64,000 nt of DNA from Stomoxys calcitrans (taxonomy: Eukaryota > Arthropoda > Insecta > Diptera > Muscidae), in the NCBI RefSeq assembly GCF_963082655.1, contig NC_081553.1:190708113-190772112 (forward strand), read 5' to 3'. The notes under the pieces were generated by a model. That model saw only the letters and a list, made by a program, of their open reading frames with translations, ran no database searches and was not told where the DNA came from. Positions 1 through 11,949 of this stretch are shown here, piece after piece (within the stretch, counting starts at the first letter, position 1; every line of letters starts with the position of its first letter). The position numbers and the translations under genes are program-made.

Positions 1-1075
1 GAAAGAGACAATTTCTGATTATTTCATTAAACTTGAAGGATATATGGTGCTTAGGGCTGAAAGGCTACGCAGATTAGGCGGCACCGCGATGATAGCATTA
101 AATATGTATTCATCGAAATATCTGCTACGGAAAGGAAGCTATTACTTGGTTGTGTCTATGGGCCAAACAACAACATTGACATGCGAACCCTCTTGGAATT
201 AGTGGAACACCTCACCATTGGCTACTCAGGTGATTTTAATTCCAACATCCTTTTGGACACCAGTTTCTCAGAGCAGATGTTTTTATTAGGGCTTATTACC
301 AATTGTCCACATCCTGCTTCTCCAACTTAGAAGCGAGATTTCATTTAGAGATTTCAACAGTCTGAACTATGAAATCTTTTCTTCTCTAATTTCTGATATC
401 GATTGGAGTTTGCTGTACCATATGGAATCGATAGACGTTCAGGTGAACTTTTTATCCTGCGTGCGCCGGGATCTTATGCTCCCGATCAGAATGTGACGAA
501 TCTGTTAGAAGACTAAACCTTGGTTTCGGCAGATATTCATGTTAATAGGTTGATAAAATCTGCCCAATTCTGCCGAAGTTTCACCTCCGATAACTTCACT
601 GACATAGATGTAGACGAGTTCAATGCTTTCTTTACAAATATCCCAGCAAACCCCATAGATCTAGTTTCTATGGCTTTGATTTGACTCTTGAGGATCGTCG
701 GAGAGAAGGTTTTGAAAGTGATGTGGTATTTGGTTTCTCAATGGTGAAATCAAAAGCAATTGGATTCGATGGCATTGAACCAAAATTTCTTAGGGCACTG
801 TTTTCATATATTTTGCCACACATTACCCACATTTTTAACAGTATCGTGACTAGGGGTGCATTTCCGGTGGCATGAAAGTACACTAAGATTATACCCTTAC
901 CCAAGAACTCCATTTTCATTTTGTGTTTTCAGTCCAAAGTATTTGAAAAAATAATGAATAGGCAGATTTTTTCGTATATAAATTAAAACTCTCTTTTATA
1001 TGAGAAACAGTCAAGTTTCCGTCCCGGACGTAGCTGTATAAGTGCTGTAGCAGATGTCGTGGAGGATATTGGAGG
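1..1075 (+). pseudogene. Non-LTR retrotransposon relic (endonuclease and RT pieces)
   Basis: Translating around 150-290 gives an endonuclease-like stretch with YGPNNNID followed by GDFNSN, the metal-site motif of AP-type endonucleases in non-LTR retrotransposons. Around 681-1070, in another frame, come residues typical of the start of the reverse transcriptase: KSKAIGFDGIEPKFL, then ITHIFNS, then SKVFEKIMNRQIF, then FRPGRSCISAVADVVEDI. Stops and frame changes separate the pieces, and the catalytic YADD block is absent because the copy is cut by a DINE-like tail at about 1076. The left end lies outside the window. Jockey/I-type assignment is inference from the motifs; the copy is dead. Confidence 0.7.
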
Positions 1076-1122
1076 GCATGTAAGATTCGGCCCGGCCGAA
1101 CTTTGCACGCTTTTACTTGTTG
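1076..1122 (+). repeat. Isolated 3' tail of a DINE-like (Helentron-derived) element
   Basis: The tail has the palindrome TTCGGCC-C-GGCCGAA followed by GCACGCTTTTACTTGTT, as in the longer DINE-like copies of this window (for example 16938-16974). Here it is joined directly to the RT relic, with no element body. Confidence 0.65.
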
Positions 1123-2076
1123 CTGTAAAGTTAGTTGCAACGAATATTCTTTTAAAATTATTTTAACTATTCCCCAAAAGACATGACCCTTAAAAGTCAC
1201 CTTTCACCTGGGCACATTGCATAATACTGTCCCTAATCCCTTTCAATCCATTGATGTCAAGTATTGCATTAATTAATGGAAAAAAATACTCAAAATTATA
1301 ATTAATGTCGCTGATGAAGGCCTTGTCAGATTAGCGGTTAAAATTGATTAACAAAAATTCCAATTGTCCACAGCTAATGTGTATTCAAGCCACCACCAAA
1401 GCCAAAACCACCGACACAGAAGCAAACAAATGAAGCACGGTGAATAATTAACATGCAATGGATGGCGCCCAACGGGGGATGTACATTGAAAATTAATCAT
1501 CTAACGAGAAAGGCTTCGCAAATAATAATTATGACATAAACAAATGGGTTCGCAGAATCTTCACTGTCTCCTGCCATTTGCTGCAAGTCCTGCTCAAACC
1601 TACATCACTATGGATGGATTTATGGGATTCCTCTTTCATTCTCATCTTTAAATTGCCCCAAAGCGATTGTTGTTAGTTAGTGAGTGGTGCGATTCAAGGA
1701 ATAGACACCTTCAAGGCCATATAAATGCTAGCAAACTTGGCTGAATTTGTTTGATGCAAATGAGCATGAAGATTATTTCTGGAATTATTACTACCAGAGG
1801 TTGATATGAGTGTTGGGATTAACTATGTGCATAGAATTTTGATTTTCAAGTAGAATTGAATTTTAGTGGAAAACTTGTTTGGCAGCACAAATTTAATTTT
1901 CATGGAAAATTTTACAAAATTTATTCTCTTTACAGTATTAACCGAAAAGGATTTTAACGACCAAACAAAAGCACACAAAACAAATTTGTGAAATTTTCGT
2001 AGCAAATTTAATTTTCTATGAAAAATCTAAATGGTACAACAATTCAATTTATGGTTTTACAGAAAATGTTTGTTTG
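1123..2076. other. Unassigned AT-rich sequence, no gene seen
   Basis: No coding region or recognisable repeat. The one thing that stands out is TGGCGCCCAACGGGGG at 1463-1478, whose first 12 bases equal the primer binding site of the LTR retrotransposon at 40201. No LTR or gag/pol is visible beside it. Confidence 0.5.
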
Positions 2077-2280
2077 TTATACCCTACACCATTACTGTGG
2101 TACAGGGTATTATAACTTAGTGCATTTGTTTGTAACACCACCAAGAGGAGGAAGGTAGAGAGATACACCCATTGATAAGTATATCGATCGACTCAGAATC
2201 ACTTTCTGTTCCGATTTAGCTATGTCCGTCTGTCTGTCTGTCTGTCCGTCCGTCTGTCTATCCATGTCAATTTGTGTACA
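2077..2280 (+). repeat. DINE-like element, second subfamily: head and microsatellite (outer copy)
   Basis: Begins TTATACCCTACACCATTACT and runs into the GTCTGTCTGTCCGTCC microsatellite typical of INE-1/DINE relatives. It is interrupted at 2280 by another DINE copy in the opposite orientation. Its body resumes after about 3733, so 2077-2280 plus 3734-4973 form one element. Confidence 0.65.
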
Positions 2281-3733
2281 AACAAGTAAAAGCGTGCTAA
2301 GTGCGGCCGGGCCGAATCTTATATTCCCTCCACCATGGAGCGCATTTATCGAGTTCTTTTCCCGGCATCTCTTCTTAGGCAAAACATATTATAAGAAAAG
2401 ATTTGCTCGGCTATTAGAGCGATATCAAGATATGATCCGGTTAAGACCACAATTAAATTATATGTTGGAGACCTGTGTAAAATGTCAGCCAATTCGAATA
2501 AGAATTGCGACCTTCGGGGGCACAAGAAGTAAAATAGAGAGATCGATTTATATGGGAGCTGTATCGGGCTATAGACCGATTCAGACCATAATAAACACGC
2601 ATGTTAATGGTCATGAGGGAATCCGTCGTACAAAATTTCAGGCAAATCGGATAATAATTGCGATCTCTAGAGGCTCAAGAAGTCATGATCCTAGATCGGT
2701 TTATATGACAGCTATATCAGGTTATAAACCGATTTGAATCATACTTGGCACAGTTGTTAAAAATCATACTAAAACACTATGTGCAAAATTTCAGTCAAAT
2801 CGGAAGAGAATTGCGCCCTCTAGAGGCTTAAGAAATCGAGACCCAAGATCGGTTTATATGGCAGCTATATCAATTTATGAGCCGATTTGAATCATACTTA
2901 ACGCAGATGTTGGATATCATAACGAAACACGTCGCGCAAAACTTCATTCCAATCGGATAAGAATTGCGCTCTCTAGGGGCTCAAGAAGTCAAGACCCAAG
3001 ATCAGTTTATATGGCAGCTATATCAGGTTAATAACCGATTTAAACCATACTTGGCATACTTGGGTTGTTAGAAGTGATACTAAAACACTATGTGCAAAAT
3101 TTCAGTCAAATTGGATAAGAATTGCACCCTCTAGAGGCTGAAGAAGTCAAGACCCAAGATCGGTTTATATGGCAGCTATATAAATTTATGAACCGATTTG
3201 AATCATACTTGACGCAGTTGTTGGATATCATAACGAAACGCGTCGTGCAAAACTTCATTCCAATCGGATAAGAATTGCGTTCTCTAGAGGCTCAAGAAGT
3301 CAAGACCCAAGATCGGTTTATATGGTAGCTATATCAGGTTATTAACCGATTTAAACCATACTTGGCACAGTTGTTAGAAATGATACTAAAACACTATGTG
3401 CAAAATTGCAGTCGAATTGGATGAGAATTGCGCCTTGTAGAGGCTCGAGAAGTCAAGACCCAAGATCGGTTTATATGGCAGCTATATCAAAACATAGACG
3501 GATATGGCCCATTTACAATACCAACCGACCTACACTAATAAAAAGTATTTGTGCTTTGGAAGTTAGAGTGGTTTCGACAGACAGACGGACGGACATGGCT
3601 AGATCGACATAAAATGTCGCGACGATCAAGAATATATTGTATATACTTTATGGGGTCTCAGACGAATATTTCGAGTAGTTACAAACAGAATGACGAAATT
3701 AGTATACCCCCCATCCTATGGTGGAGGGTATAA
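2281..3733 (-). mobile_element. DINE-like non-autonomous Helentron-type element, nested copy
   Basis: Read on the minus strand it starts with the TATACCCTCCACCATAGG head (3733 leftward), then a CATAAAGTATATA-containing block, a short CCGTCCGTCTGT microsatellite, several tandem units containing GCTATATC and ACCGATTT, and the hairpin tail ending CTTACTTGTT-like at 2281. Head, microsatellite, minisatellite and hairpin tail is the order known for INE-1/DINE elements, which are considered Helentron derivatives. No protein is encoded. It splits the outer copy. Confidence 0.75.
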
Positions 3734-4973
3734 CTAGAGGTCGCAATTTTCATCCGATCGTCTTCAAATTTCGTATGGGCATGTTTTTCGGCCTAGAGAC
3801 GAAGCCTATTGAAATTGGAAAAAATCGCCCATATATATGTTCGTCCGATATGCAGTAATACAGCAATAAAATGGTCATTTGGTGACTGATTCTCAAAATT
3901 TGGTAGGAAGGATTTTCTTATAACTCTCAATGTGACTGGTGAATTTCATAAAAATCGGTTCAGATTTGAATATAGCTCTCATATATATGTTCCTCTGATT
4001 TCCAGTAATACGGCAATAAAATGGTCATGTGGTGACCGATTCTCATGAAATTTGGTAGGAATGATTTTCTTAGGACTTTAAATATAACTGGTGAATTTCA
4101 TTAAAATCGGTTCAGATTTGGACATAGCTCCCATATATATGTTCGTCCGATTTGCAGTAATACAGCAATAAAATGGTAATTTTTTGACCGATTCGTATGA
4201 AATTTAGCAGGAAGGATTTTCTTATGACTCTCAATATTACTGGTGAATTTCATTAAAATCGGTTCAGATTTGGATATAGCTCTCATATATATATTCGTCC
4301 GATTTTCAGTAATACTGCAATAAAATGGTCATTTATTAACCAATTCTGTCGAAATTTGGCAGGAAGGATTTTCTTATGACTCAATATCACTGGTGAGTTT
4401 TATAGAAATCGATTCAGATTTAGATATAGCTCCCATATATATGTTCGTTCGATTTGCAGTAATACAGCAATAAAATGGTCATTTGTTAACCGATTCTCAT
4501 GAAATTTGGCAGGAAGTATTTTCTTATGACTCTCAATATTACTTCATAGAAATCGGTTCAGATTTGGATATAGCTCCCATATATAAACATATTGCCCGAT
4601 TTTCTCTCCTAGACCCACTGCAAGCGCATTTATTGACTAGTCTTCCCAAAATTGTGTACAACACTTTCTTCGACGACTTCCACAATAGCCATAAAGTTTG
4701 ATCGAAATCGGTTCAGATTAAGATATAGCTCCCATGTATTTGTTCGTCAGATTTTGCATAATTTGTTGTCATTTGTCGACCGTAGTTATTACGTTGTGAA
4801 CATATTTGCTTTGCTTGAAATTTGATGCAGGAATTTTAATAATCCATCTGAATACATCCGCCGAGGTCCATCAAAATTTGTCCAGAATTAGATGTTGCCC
4901 CTCGTTTTGTGTTTATAGGGTAGGTGTAGGGTATTCTAAAGTCGGCACCGCCCGACTTTTGCATTTCCTTATT
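3734..4973 (+). repeat. DINE-like element, second subfamily: tandem body and tail (outer copy)
   Basis: About seven degenerate units of 144-152 bp, each carrying a CATATATATGTTCG-like motif, a GCAGTAATACAGCAATAAAATGG-like core and an ATCGGTTCAGATTTGG-like end. It closes with a hairpin tail, GTCGGCACCGCCCGAC, at about 4941-4956. Same architecture as the other DINE-like copies but diverged in sequence. Confidence 0.65.
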
Positions 4974-5146
4974 GGTTTTAGAACAACTTACAGGGCGGGT
5001 GGGTTGTAAGTTATATCTAGAAACAGTTTTACCCAAAAAAAAAACATATACAAATAAGTTTGCTGATATTAGCAAACACTTACTGCTGTTTTGAATTGAT
5101 TTGGTTAATTTATGGAACTGAACCTTTTAAAAACGATAATTAAATC

Positions 5147-5713
<567 letters not shown>

Positions 5714-5721
5714 AAGTGAGC

Positions 5722-6892
5722 TAGGTTAGGTTAGTTTGGGTTAGTTAAGGTTTAAGTGGCATCTGCCATCAGACTCACTAAGACGTTTTCGTCCATTGTG
5801 ATATCAAAGGAATAGAAGAAAGAAGATGCCTTCTAGTTCCTACCGTTGAACCATCCAGATCGCTGTAAAAAGCCCAATAACTTGCGAATGTTCAAATCCG
5901 CTAAATCAGACAGGTTCTCAAAGAAATGAGAACCTAAAGTGGAACTCCTTCTGACTGCCAGAGCGGGACACACACAAAGAATGTGTTCTATAGTCTCCTC
6001 TTCTTTGATGTCCTCACAGCTTCTGCAAAAGTCGTTGCTGACAACCTTCAGTCAGTCAGCATGTTCTCCGATTAGACAGGGACCTGTCATGACGGACACA
6101 ATGAATGAGACGTCTGTTCTAGCCAGTGACAGCAAAGCGGTAGACCTCTTGAAGTCTAAATGAGGCCACATAGTCACAGCCTCCTCTTTGTGACCATTTT
6201 TCATTCGTTGCCCTTCGGGCCTGATCCTGAGTACTTAACTTAAATGTACCTAGAGGCATACCCACAGTTTCCAGTTTCCCTGGAATGTGTAGGGTAGTTC
6301 CTAGTCTCACAAGCTCGCCCACCTTACAACTCCCTGGGATATCTCTGTGGCCCGGCACCCAGAACAGGTGAATTTTGAACTGTTCAGCCATCTCGTTAAA
6401 AGATCTGCCACAATCGAGGGCGGTTTTTGTGTTCACAAATAAGTTCTCCAGGTATTTAATGGCTGCCTGGCTGTCTGAGAATATATTATTGCCAATCGTC
6501 GTTAGGACATTATATCTTAGCCATGCCACCACTTCCTTGCAAGGATCTGCGCTTGATACACACTGCAGTCGCCGGGTAACCTTTTCAATATGACCAGTTC
6601 TAGATCTTCAGAGTACACCCCAAACCCCAGCTGGTCCTTTAGCTTGGAACCATCCGTATAGAAATCTTTGTAATTTCTGTTACCAGGGATATCGTAGTTC
6701 CAATCGGTTCTATCAGGAATAGTGGTACAGTACTTTATTTGCAAAAAGCGGCTCAGGTAGGATGTAATCCTCATTGCCTGGAACATCGGTTATTGTATCA
6801 AGGATAACAAAGTGTCCGTAGACGCCACATGACCAAAGACAAAGCTTCCTTAGCCTCACGGCAGTGCTCGTAGCAATTTGTCTAGCCATAAT
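5722..6892 (-). pseudogene. Element B: non-LTR retrotransposon RNase H relic
   Basis: Minus-strand translation gives RNase H pieces in two frames. One is FYTDGSKLKDQLGFGVYS (first catalytic Asp in the TDGS block) within 6517-6786. The other is IFSDSQAAIKYLE and VPGHRDIPG within 6119-6532 (a later catalytic Asp and the His-containing block). A frameshift lies near 6520. Stops follow on the 3' side, ending in a TTAGGTTAGG-rich tail (as read on the plus strand) near 5722. A second copy sits at 55194-56085. RNase H of this kind, downstream of RT, occurs in the I/LOA-type non-LTR group; exact clade is inference. The 5' part (endonuclease, RT) is missing, as expected from target-primed reverse transcription that stopped early. 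Confidence 0.75.
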
Positions 6893-6904
6893 GATCAGAC
6901 AAAT

Positions 6905-8634
6905 TAGGTTAGGTTAGGGTTTGGTTGAAAAGAGGGCGCAGATATTAGTCCGCTCCATACCACCTTACACACCCAAGCCAGTAATCGGCTCGTTGTGCGC
7001 TATATAAACTAAAAAGTAACCTTGAAAAATAAAATTTTAAGTTAGGAAATCCGTGGTACTTACAAAATCATTAATTATTTTCCATACCACTTCCCTAAGT
7101 TGGTTCATGTCTGGTCCTAAGTTGGTTCATGTCTGGTATCGTGTCCCCACCTATGTAGCGGGGTCTGTTTGCCGCGAAAGCCGGGCAATGACAGAGGAAA
7201 TGCTCCAACGTCTCCTCATCTTCCCCACATGCCCTACACATGCCATATCTTGCCTAAGTGAGCTCGTAGTACTATGTGTCCCGTTATGACACCAAAAGCT
7301 ATACTGACCTCCTTCTTACTTCCTTTCAGTAATAGCCTCGTCCTCTCTCGATCCGGATCACCCCATAGGATTTTCGACCGACCTTTTCGCTGTTCCACAT
7401 TGTCGCCCAAGACCTTCACTCGGACTGCGTTGACCCGTAAGGCTTCGGCTTAACCAGGCTTATCGATGTCAATTCTCTGACCTTCACTGCCAAATCGTCT
7501 GCCCTTTCATTCCCCCTTACTCCATTATGGCTCGGCAACCAAACGATGCAGATTATGCCATCCTCAGAGGAGGCATTAATCTCTTTCTTACACTGCAAGC
7601 CTGTTAGTGATCTTACCGTCCTAGTTGTTATTGCCCTAATGACTATTTAACTGTTCCTAAAGATGTTCACACTCGACGTACTCGCGTTGGTGCCACACCA
7701 CCTCACACATTCCGTGATCGCCCGGATTTCCGCCTGCAGTACCGTATTATGGTCTGGCAGTCTATAACAGATCTCAGTCCCTGGGTTCTCAATGTAGACG
7801 CCAAGGGCCACTCTGTCCCCTAGCTTTGATCTCTCCGTATAATATGATCTTCCAGTCCGCTGGTAACAGTGCCTCGCACTCGACCTAAAGTGTCGTCTCA
7901 GGTATCCGATCGGAAACCTCTTTCCTTCCTTCCTGGTTTCCTATCGACGTCTTGATTATAACGCGATGGTATGAGCTGCTCCTATCCTCAATCCATTCAC
8001 ATATCGCCTTAAGTCTCATAGCCGCAGTGGCTGCCTCGCACTTAATCAGTCTGCCATTAGGTCGCATATCTAGAATACTCTCCAGTATCCTAATGGTCGT
8101 GGTCCTCATCGCTCCGCCTAGCGTTACGTCAGTCCAAGAGCGCGCCGCTGGTAACAGTGCCTCGCACTCGACCTCAAGTGTTGTGTCAGGTATCCGATCG
8201 GAAACCTCTTCCCTTCCTTACAGGTTTCCTATCGATGTCTTGATTATAACACGATGGTATGAGGTGCTCCTATCCTCAATCTATTCACCCATCGCTTTAA
8301 GTCTCATAGCCGCAGTGGCTGCCTCGCACTTAGGCACTTAGTCTGTATGTCTATGGGTCGTATATCTAGAATAGTCTGCAGTGCCCTAATGGTGGTGGTC
8401 CCCATCGCTCCGCCTAGCGTTACGTCAGTACAAGACTGTGCTGCTGGTAATAGTGCCTCGCACTCGACCTCAAGTGTCGGAAACCTCTTCCCTTCCTTCA
8501 AGGTTTCCTATCGACATTTTGATTATAACGCGATGGTATAAGCTGCTATTATCCTCAATCCATTCACCCATCGCTTTAAGTCTCATAGACGCAGTGGCTG
8601 CCTCGCACATAATCGTATGTCTATGGGCCGGATA
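6905..8634 (-). pseudogene. Element A: 3' half of a non-LTR retrotransposon (RNase H, C-terminal zinc domain)
   Basis: Read on the minus strand from 8634 to 6905. First come several tandem copies of a linker segment (GGAMRTTTIRALE, then CEAATAAMRLK, then EWIEDRSSSYHRVI, then IPETTLEVECEALLPA). Next is an RNase H remnant (VWLPSHNGVRGNERADDLAVK). Then comes a degenerate C-terminal domain with conserved Cys/His positions, clearer in the second copy at 54828-55079. The tail again carries TTAGGTTAGG repeats. Frameshifts and stops make it non-functional. The 5' continuation is at 10604-11440, beyond an inserted Helitron. The tandem multiplication of the linker is the odd feature. Confidence 0.7.
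7859..8634 (-). repeat. Tandem repeat of about 290 bp inside element A
   Basis: The landmark TGGTAACAGTGCCTCGCACT recurs at about 7861, 8149 and 8445. A fourth occurrence lies beyond the Helitron at about 10681. GCTCCGCCTAGCGTTACGTC recurs at about 8111 and 8408, with a variant near 10648. Spacing is 288-296 bp, and about 266 bp for the last pair once the Helitron is removed. The unit corresponds to the linker between RT and RNase H. Confidence 0.85.
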
Positions 8635-10603
8635 TCTCTTATATATAAAATTCAATTTGTGTTTGTTTGTTTGTCAGTTTGAACCGATTGCCTTGAAATT
8701 TACACAGATTATGTAATTTTTTAATATCGGGAGGGGGCGGACCCTCCCCCTTACCCTAAAAGTACTACCCAAAAATCAAAGTGGAGCGATCGGGACAATA
8801 TGGGATTCAAATGAAAGGTATTTAAGAGTAGAGACCGAATTTCATAATAAAAGTTGGGTTCAAGTACCTGGGGGGCCGCCCCAGCCCCAAAACCCCTTAA
8901 AATAGGTTTATTGGACGATCATGACAATATGGGACTCAAATGAAAGGTATTCGGGAGTAGATTACGAATATGGTCGGAAAGAAGAAATATGCTTTATAAT
9001 TTTTTGATATCGGAAGGGGGACGGACCCTCCCCCTTATGCCAAAAATACAACCCAAAACCACAAGTGGACCGATAAAGACAATATGGATATCAAATTAAA
9101 GGTTTAGAAGAATAGAATACGAATATGGTAATAAAAATTAGGCCAAGTGGCCCTAACCCCAAAATGTCTAAAAGCAGACGAATTGGTCGTCCATCTCAGT
9201 ATGGGGCTTAAATGAAAAGTATTCGTGAGTAGATTACGAATCTGGTATACAAAATCGGATTGAAGTGTAGGGGGTCACCCCACGCCTTAAAAAACTCCCC
9301 AAATGGGCATATGACCCATCATGACTATATGAGACTCGGTTTGTTTGTTTAGTAGAATCAAAAAAAGGAAACATAGGTTATATAATTTTTAGATATCGGA
9401 TGGTGGCTGACCCTCCCCTTTACACCAAAAACGCCACCCAAAACCAAAAGAGAAGTGATGGGCACAATATGGATATCAAATGAAAGTTATTGGAGACTAG
9501 AAAATGAATATCATATTAAATTTTAGTTCCAGGTACCGAACGGGCCGCCCCAACCCAAAAACTCGTCTAAGCAGAAATATTCGACTTACCTATCAATTTG
9601 GGACTCAAATGAAAAGTATCCGGCAGTAGATTACAAATATGGCTTAAAACATTAGGTCCAAGTAATGGGAGGTCGGCTCACCCCCAAATACCCCCAAATG
9701 GGCATATTAGCCGACCATGGTTATATGGGACTCAAATGAAAGGTATTAGGGAGTAGATTACGAATATGACATTAAAATTTGCGTTCAAGTCAACGTGGCC
9801 CTTTTCCTCCAAAAATTAGTCGAATAAATTAATTGACCCATTATGATAATATGGGACTCAAATGAAAGCTACGAATTTGATATCCCATTTGTGGGGGTAC
9901 GCCTTAAATCACCCCTTAAACTGAACCTCATTTCCGACTATAGCAATATGGAGCTCAAATCAACGATATTAGGGAGTAAAGAACGAATTTGATATCTAGA
10001 TTTCAGGTGCCGGTGGCCTCCCCAGCCCCAAAACACCCTCCAAACAATTCATACTTGCCGACCACGACAAAATGGGGTTCAAAGTAAAGGGATTTTGAAG
10101 TGGACATGAATTTGATATCCATATTTGATCGAAATGTCTCCCCTAAAAAACAGTTCTCATTAACCTAATTTCAAAAATACCAGATCTGGGAGATAGGTAA
10201 TGCGATTAGTTCGAAATTTTGTGCACTCTAACTATCACCAAAAAAAAAACATGGTTTCTATTGTTGGGACGGGTGCCGCGGGGACGGCCCAAAACCCGCC
10301 AAATGGATATATAGAACGATCACGACAATATAGAGCCATGTGTTTGGGGAGTCGCCCCACCCTAAAATACCTCCCTTTAATAAAAAAGCTATTTGGGGTG
10401 GACATTTATTGATTTTCGGGAAATTTATATTCATTTTCGGTACAAAGACTCTGTGGAGAATTTTTTACATGACCATGCAAGCGTTCAGCGTCATAGGCAG
10501 ACATAGGCTACAGTAGCATCCACATTCAGGGCGAAGTGTCCCCACCCTAAATAGATATTTAAGAGTTAAAGAAGGCGCAGCGGAGCGGGCCCTGTCCAGC
10601 TAG
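8635..10603 (+). mobile_element. Helitron-like non-autonomous element, copy 1
   Basis: Starts TCTCTTATATATAA and ends CCAGCTAG, preceded by GCGCAGCGGAGCGGGCCC, matching the TC...CTAG ends and GC-rich 3' hairpin of Helitrons. The flanks are A (8634) and T (10604). Joining them restores ATATCTAGAATA as found in neighbouring tandem units, so the insertion caused no duplication. The interior consists of degenerate units with GGGACTCAAATGAAAGGTAT and GGGGTCGCCCC-like motifs. No Rep/helicase coding is visible, hence non-autonomous. Short scraps of the SINE family lie near 10440-10520. Confidence 0.85.
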
Positions 10604-11440
10604 TCTAGAATAATCTCCAGTGCCCTAATTGTTGTGGTCCTCATCGCTCCGCCTAGGGTTCCGTCAGTCCAAGACTGTGCTGCTGGTAACAGTGACTCGC
10701 ACTCGACCTCAAGTGTCGTCTTAGGTGTCCGATCGAAAACCTCTTTCCTTCCTTCCAGGTTTCCTATCGACGTCGTGATTATAACGCCATGGTATGAACT
10801 GCCCCTATTCCCAATCCATTCACCCATCACTGTAAGTCTCATAGCCGCAGTGGCTGCTTCGCACTTAATCTGTATGTTTATGGGTCTGATATCTATAATA
10901 GTCTCCAGTGCCCTAATGGTTGTGGTCCTCATTGCTCCGCCAAGACAGCAAGTTCTCTGAACCTGTTGTATGGTTCTTATGTTGCACTTTTTCTCCATAG
11001 CAGGCCATCAAATTACTGACGCGTCAGTAAGTATTGGTCTAATCACGCTCCTGTGGATGCAGATGCAGTGTCCTAGGATTCAGGCCCCATTTCAAATCTA
11101 CGCCGGCTACATAGTGCCCAACATCTGTTAGCCTTCTCAATACGCTTCTGAATGTGACACTTCCAATTAAGTTTCCTAAGTATTTAACCTAGTCAGATAT
11201 CGAAATCGTTTTATTGAGGAAACGTGGTGCTTCAAATTGGCCCACATTCGTCTTCCTCGTGAACAGGCATATTTCGGTCTTCTCTGGGTAAACATTGAGA
11301 TCTATGGGTCTAGCCCAGTTATGCAAGACCCTTTCGGCCCTTCTGCATAGCTTGTTCGGATACTTACCCCTTAGAAGTATTATAACATCGTTTGCATAGC
11401 AGGCGGGTTCAAATCCCTCATATCCTTAATTGACTTACAT
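10604..11440 (-). pseudogene. Element A: reverse transcriptase part, split from its 3' half
   Basis: Minus-strand translation near 11300-11405 gives CYANDVIILLRGKYPNKLC, an RT catalytic block in which YADD is changed to YAND. It continues as NVYPEKTEICLFTRKT, the downstream RT region of jockey/I-type elements. Further along come LKWGLNP and, near 10935-10998, the native junction into the GGAMRTTTIRALE linker. Stops interrupt the frame several times. The piece joins to 6905-8634 when the Helitron is removed. Confidence 0.7.
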
Positions 11441-11519
11441 TTTTTTTTCCAAAAATAATGACCTATTACGATGTACATAAAAATTCTTGCCGAGCGAAAT
11501 AACAAAACGTCCGCTCCCC

Positions 11520-11750
11520 TCAACGGTTCAAACAAGAAATATCAACAATCGGTCTATATCCAAACTCCCAACGTAGTTTCCCAATCTCCTGATTGGGACA
11601 ATAAGACTTTCAACCACTGTGCCACGTACGGTCCATATCGGTCTATAACCTTAAAACCCGATTTGACATCTTAAACAACCCTTGGAAGCTTCAATTGTTA
11701 CCCGGTTTGGTTGGAATTTTGCACGTAGTGCAAATCCACGTCCACGCATT
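11520..11750 (+). repeat. Highly degenerate DINE-like fragment
   Basis: Weak matches to the tandem unit: ATCGGTCTATA twice, CCCGATTTGACATCTT and GGTTGGAATTTTGCACGTAGT. No head or tail. Confidence 0.4.
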
Positions 11751-11814
11751 TTCCACAGCATGCGGCGGGACTCACGGAGTCACCGAATTCTTGGCATAAT
11801 GAGGTCGATCGATG

Positions 11815-11900
11815 GCTTATCCGAACGGCTTGCCTCTGTTTTGGGAGAAGTTTTTACATGGCATAGTAGCTTACAGGGTTTGCCAAAGCGCCAAATTCCA
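11815..11900 (-). repeat. Fragment of the tRNA-derived SINE family
   Basis: TCCGAACGGCTTGCC and GAGAAGTTTTTACATGGCATAG match the middle of the SINE copies at 25281-25602 and 29969-30298. Confidence 0.5.
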
Positions 11901-11949
11901 TGTTTTGAGGCTTTTGAAGTCAAATTTATTACACGAAAGGCCTGAAATT

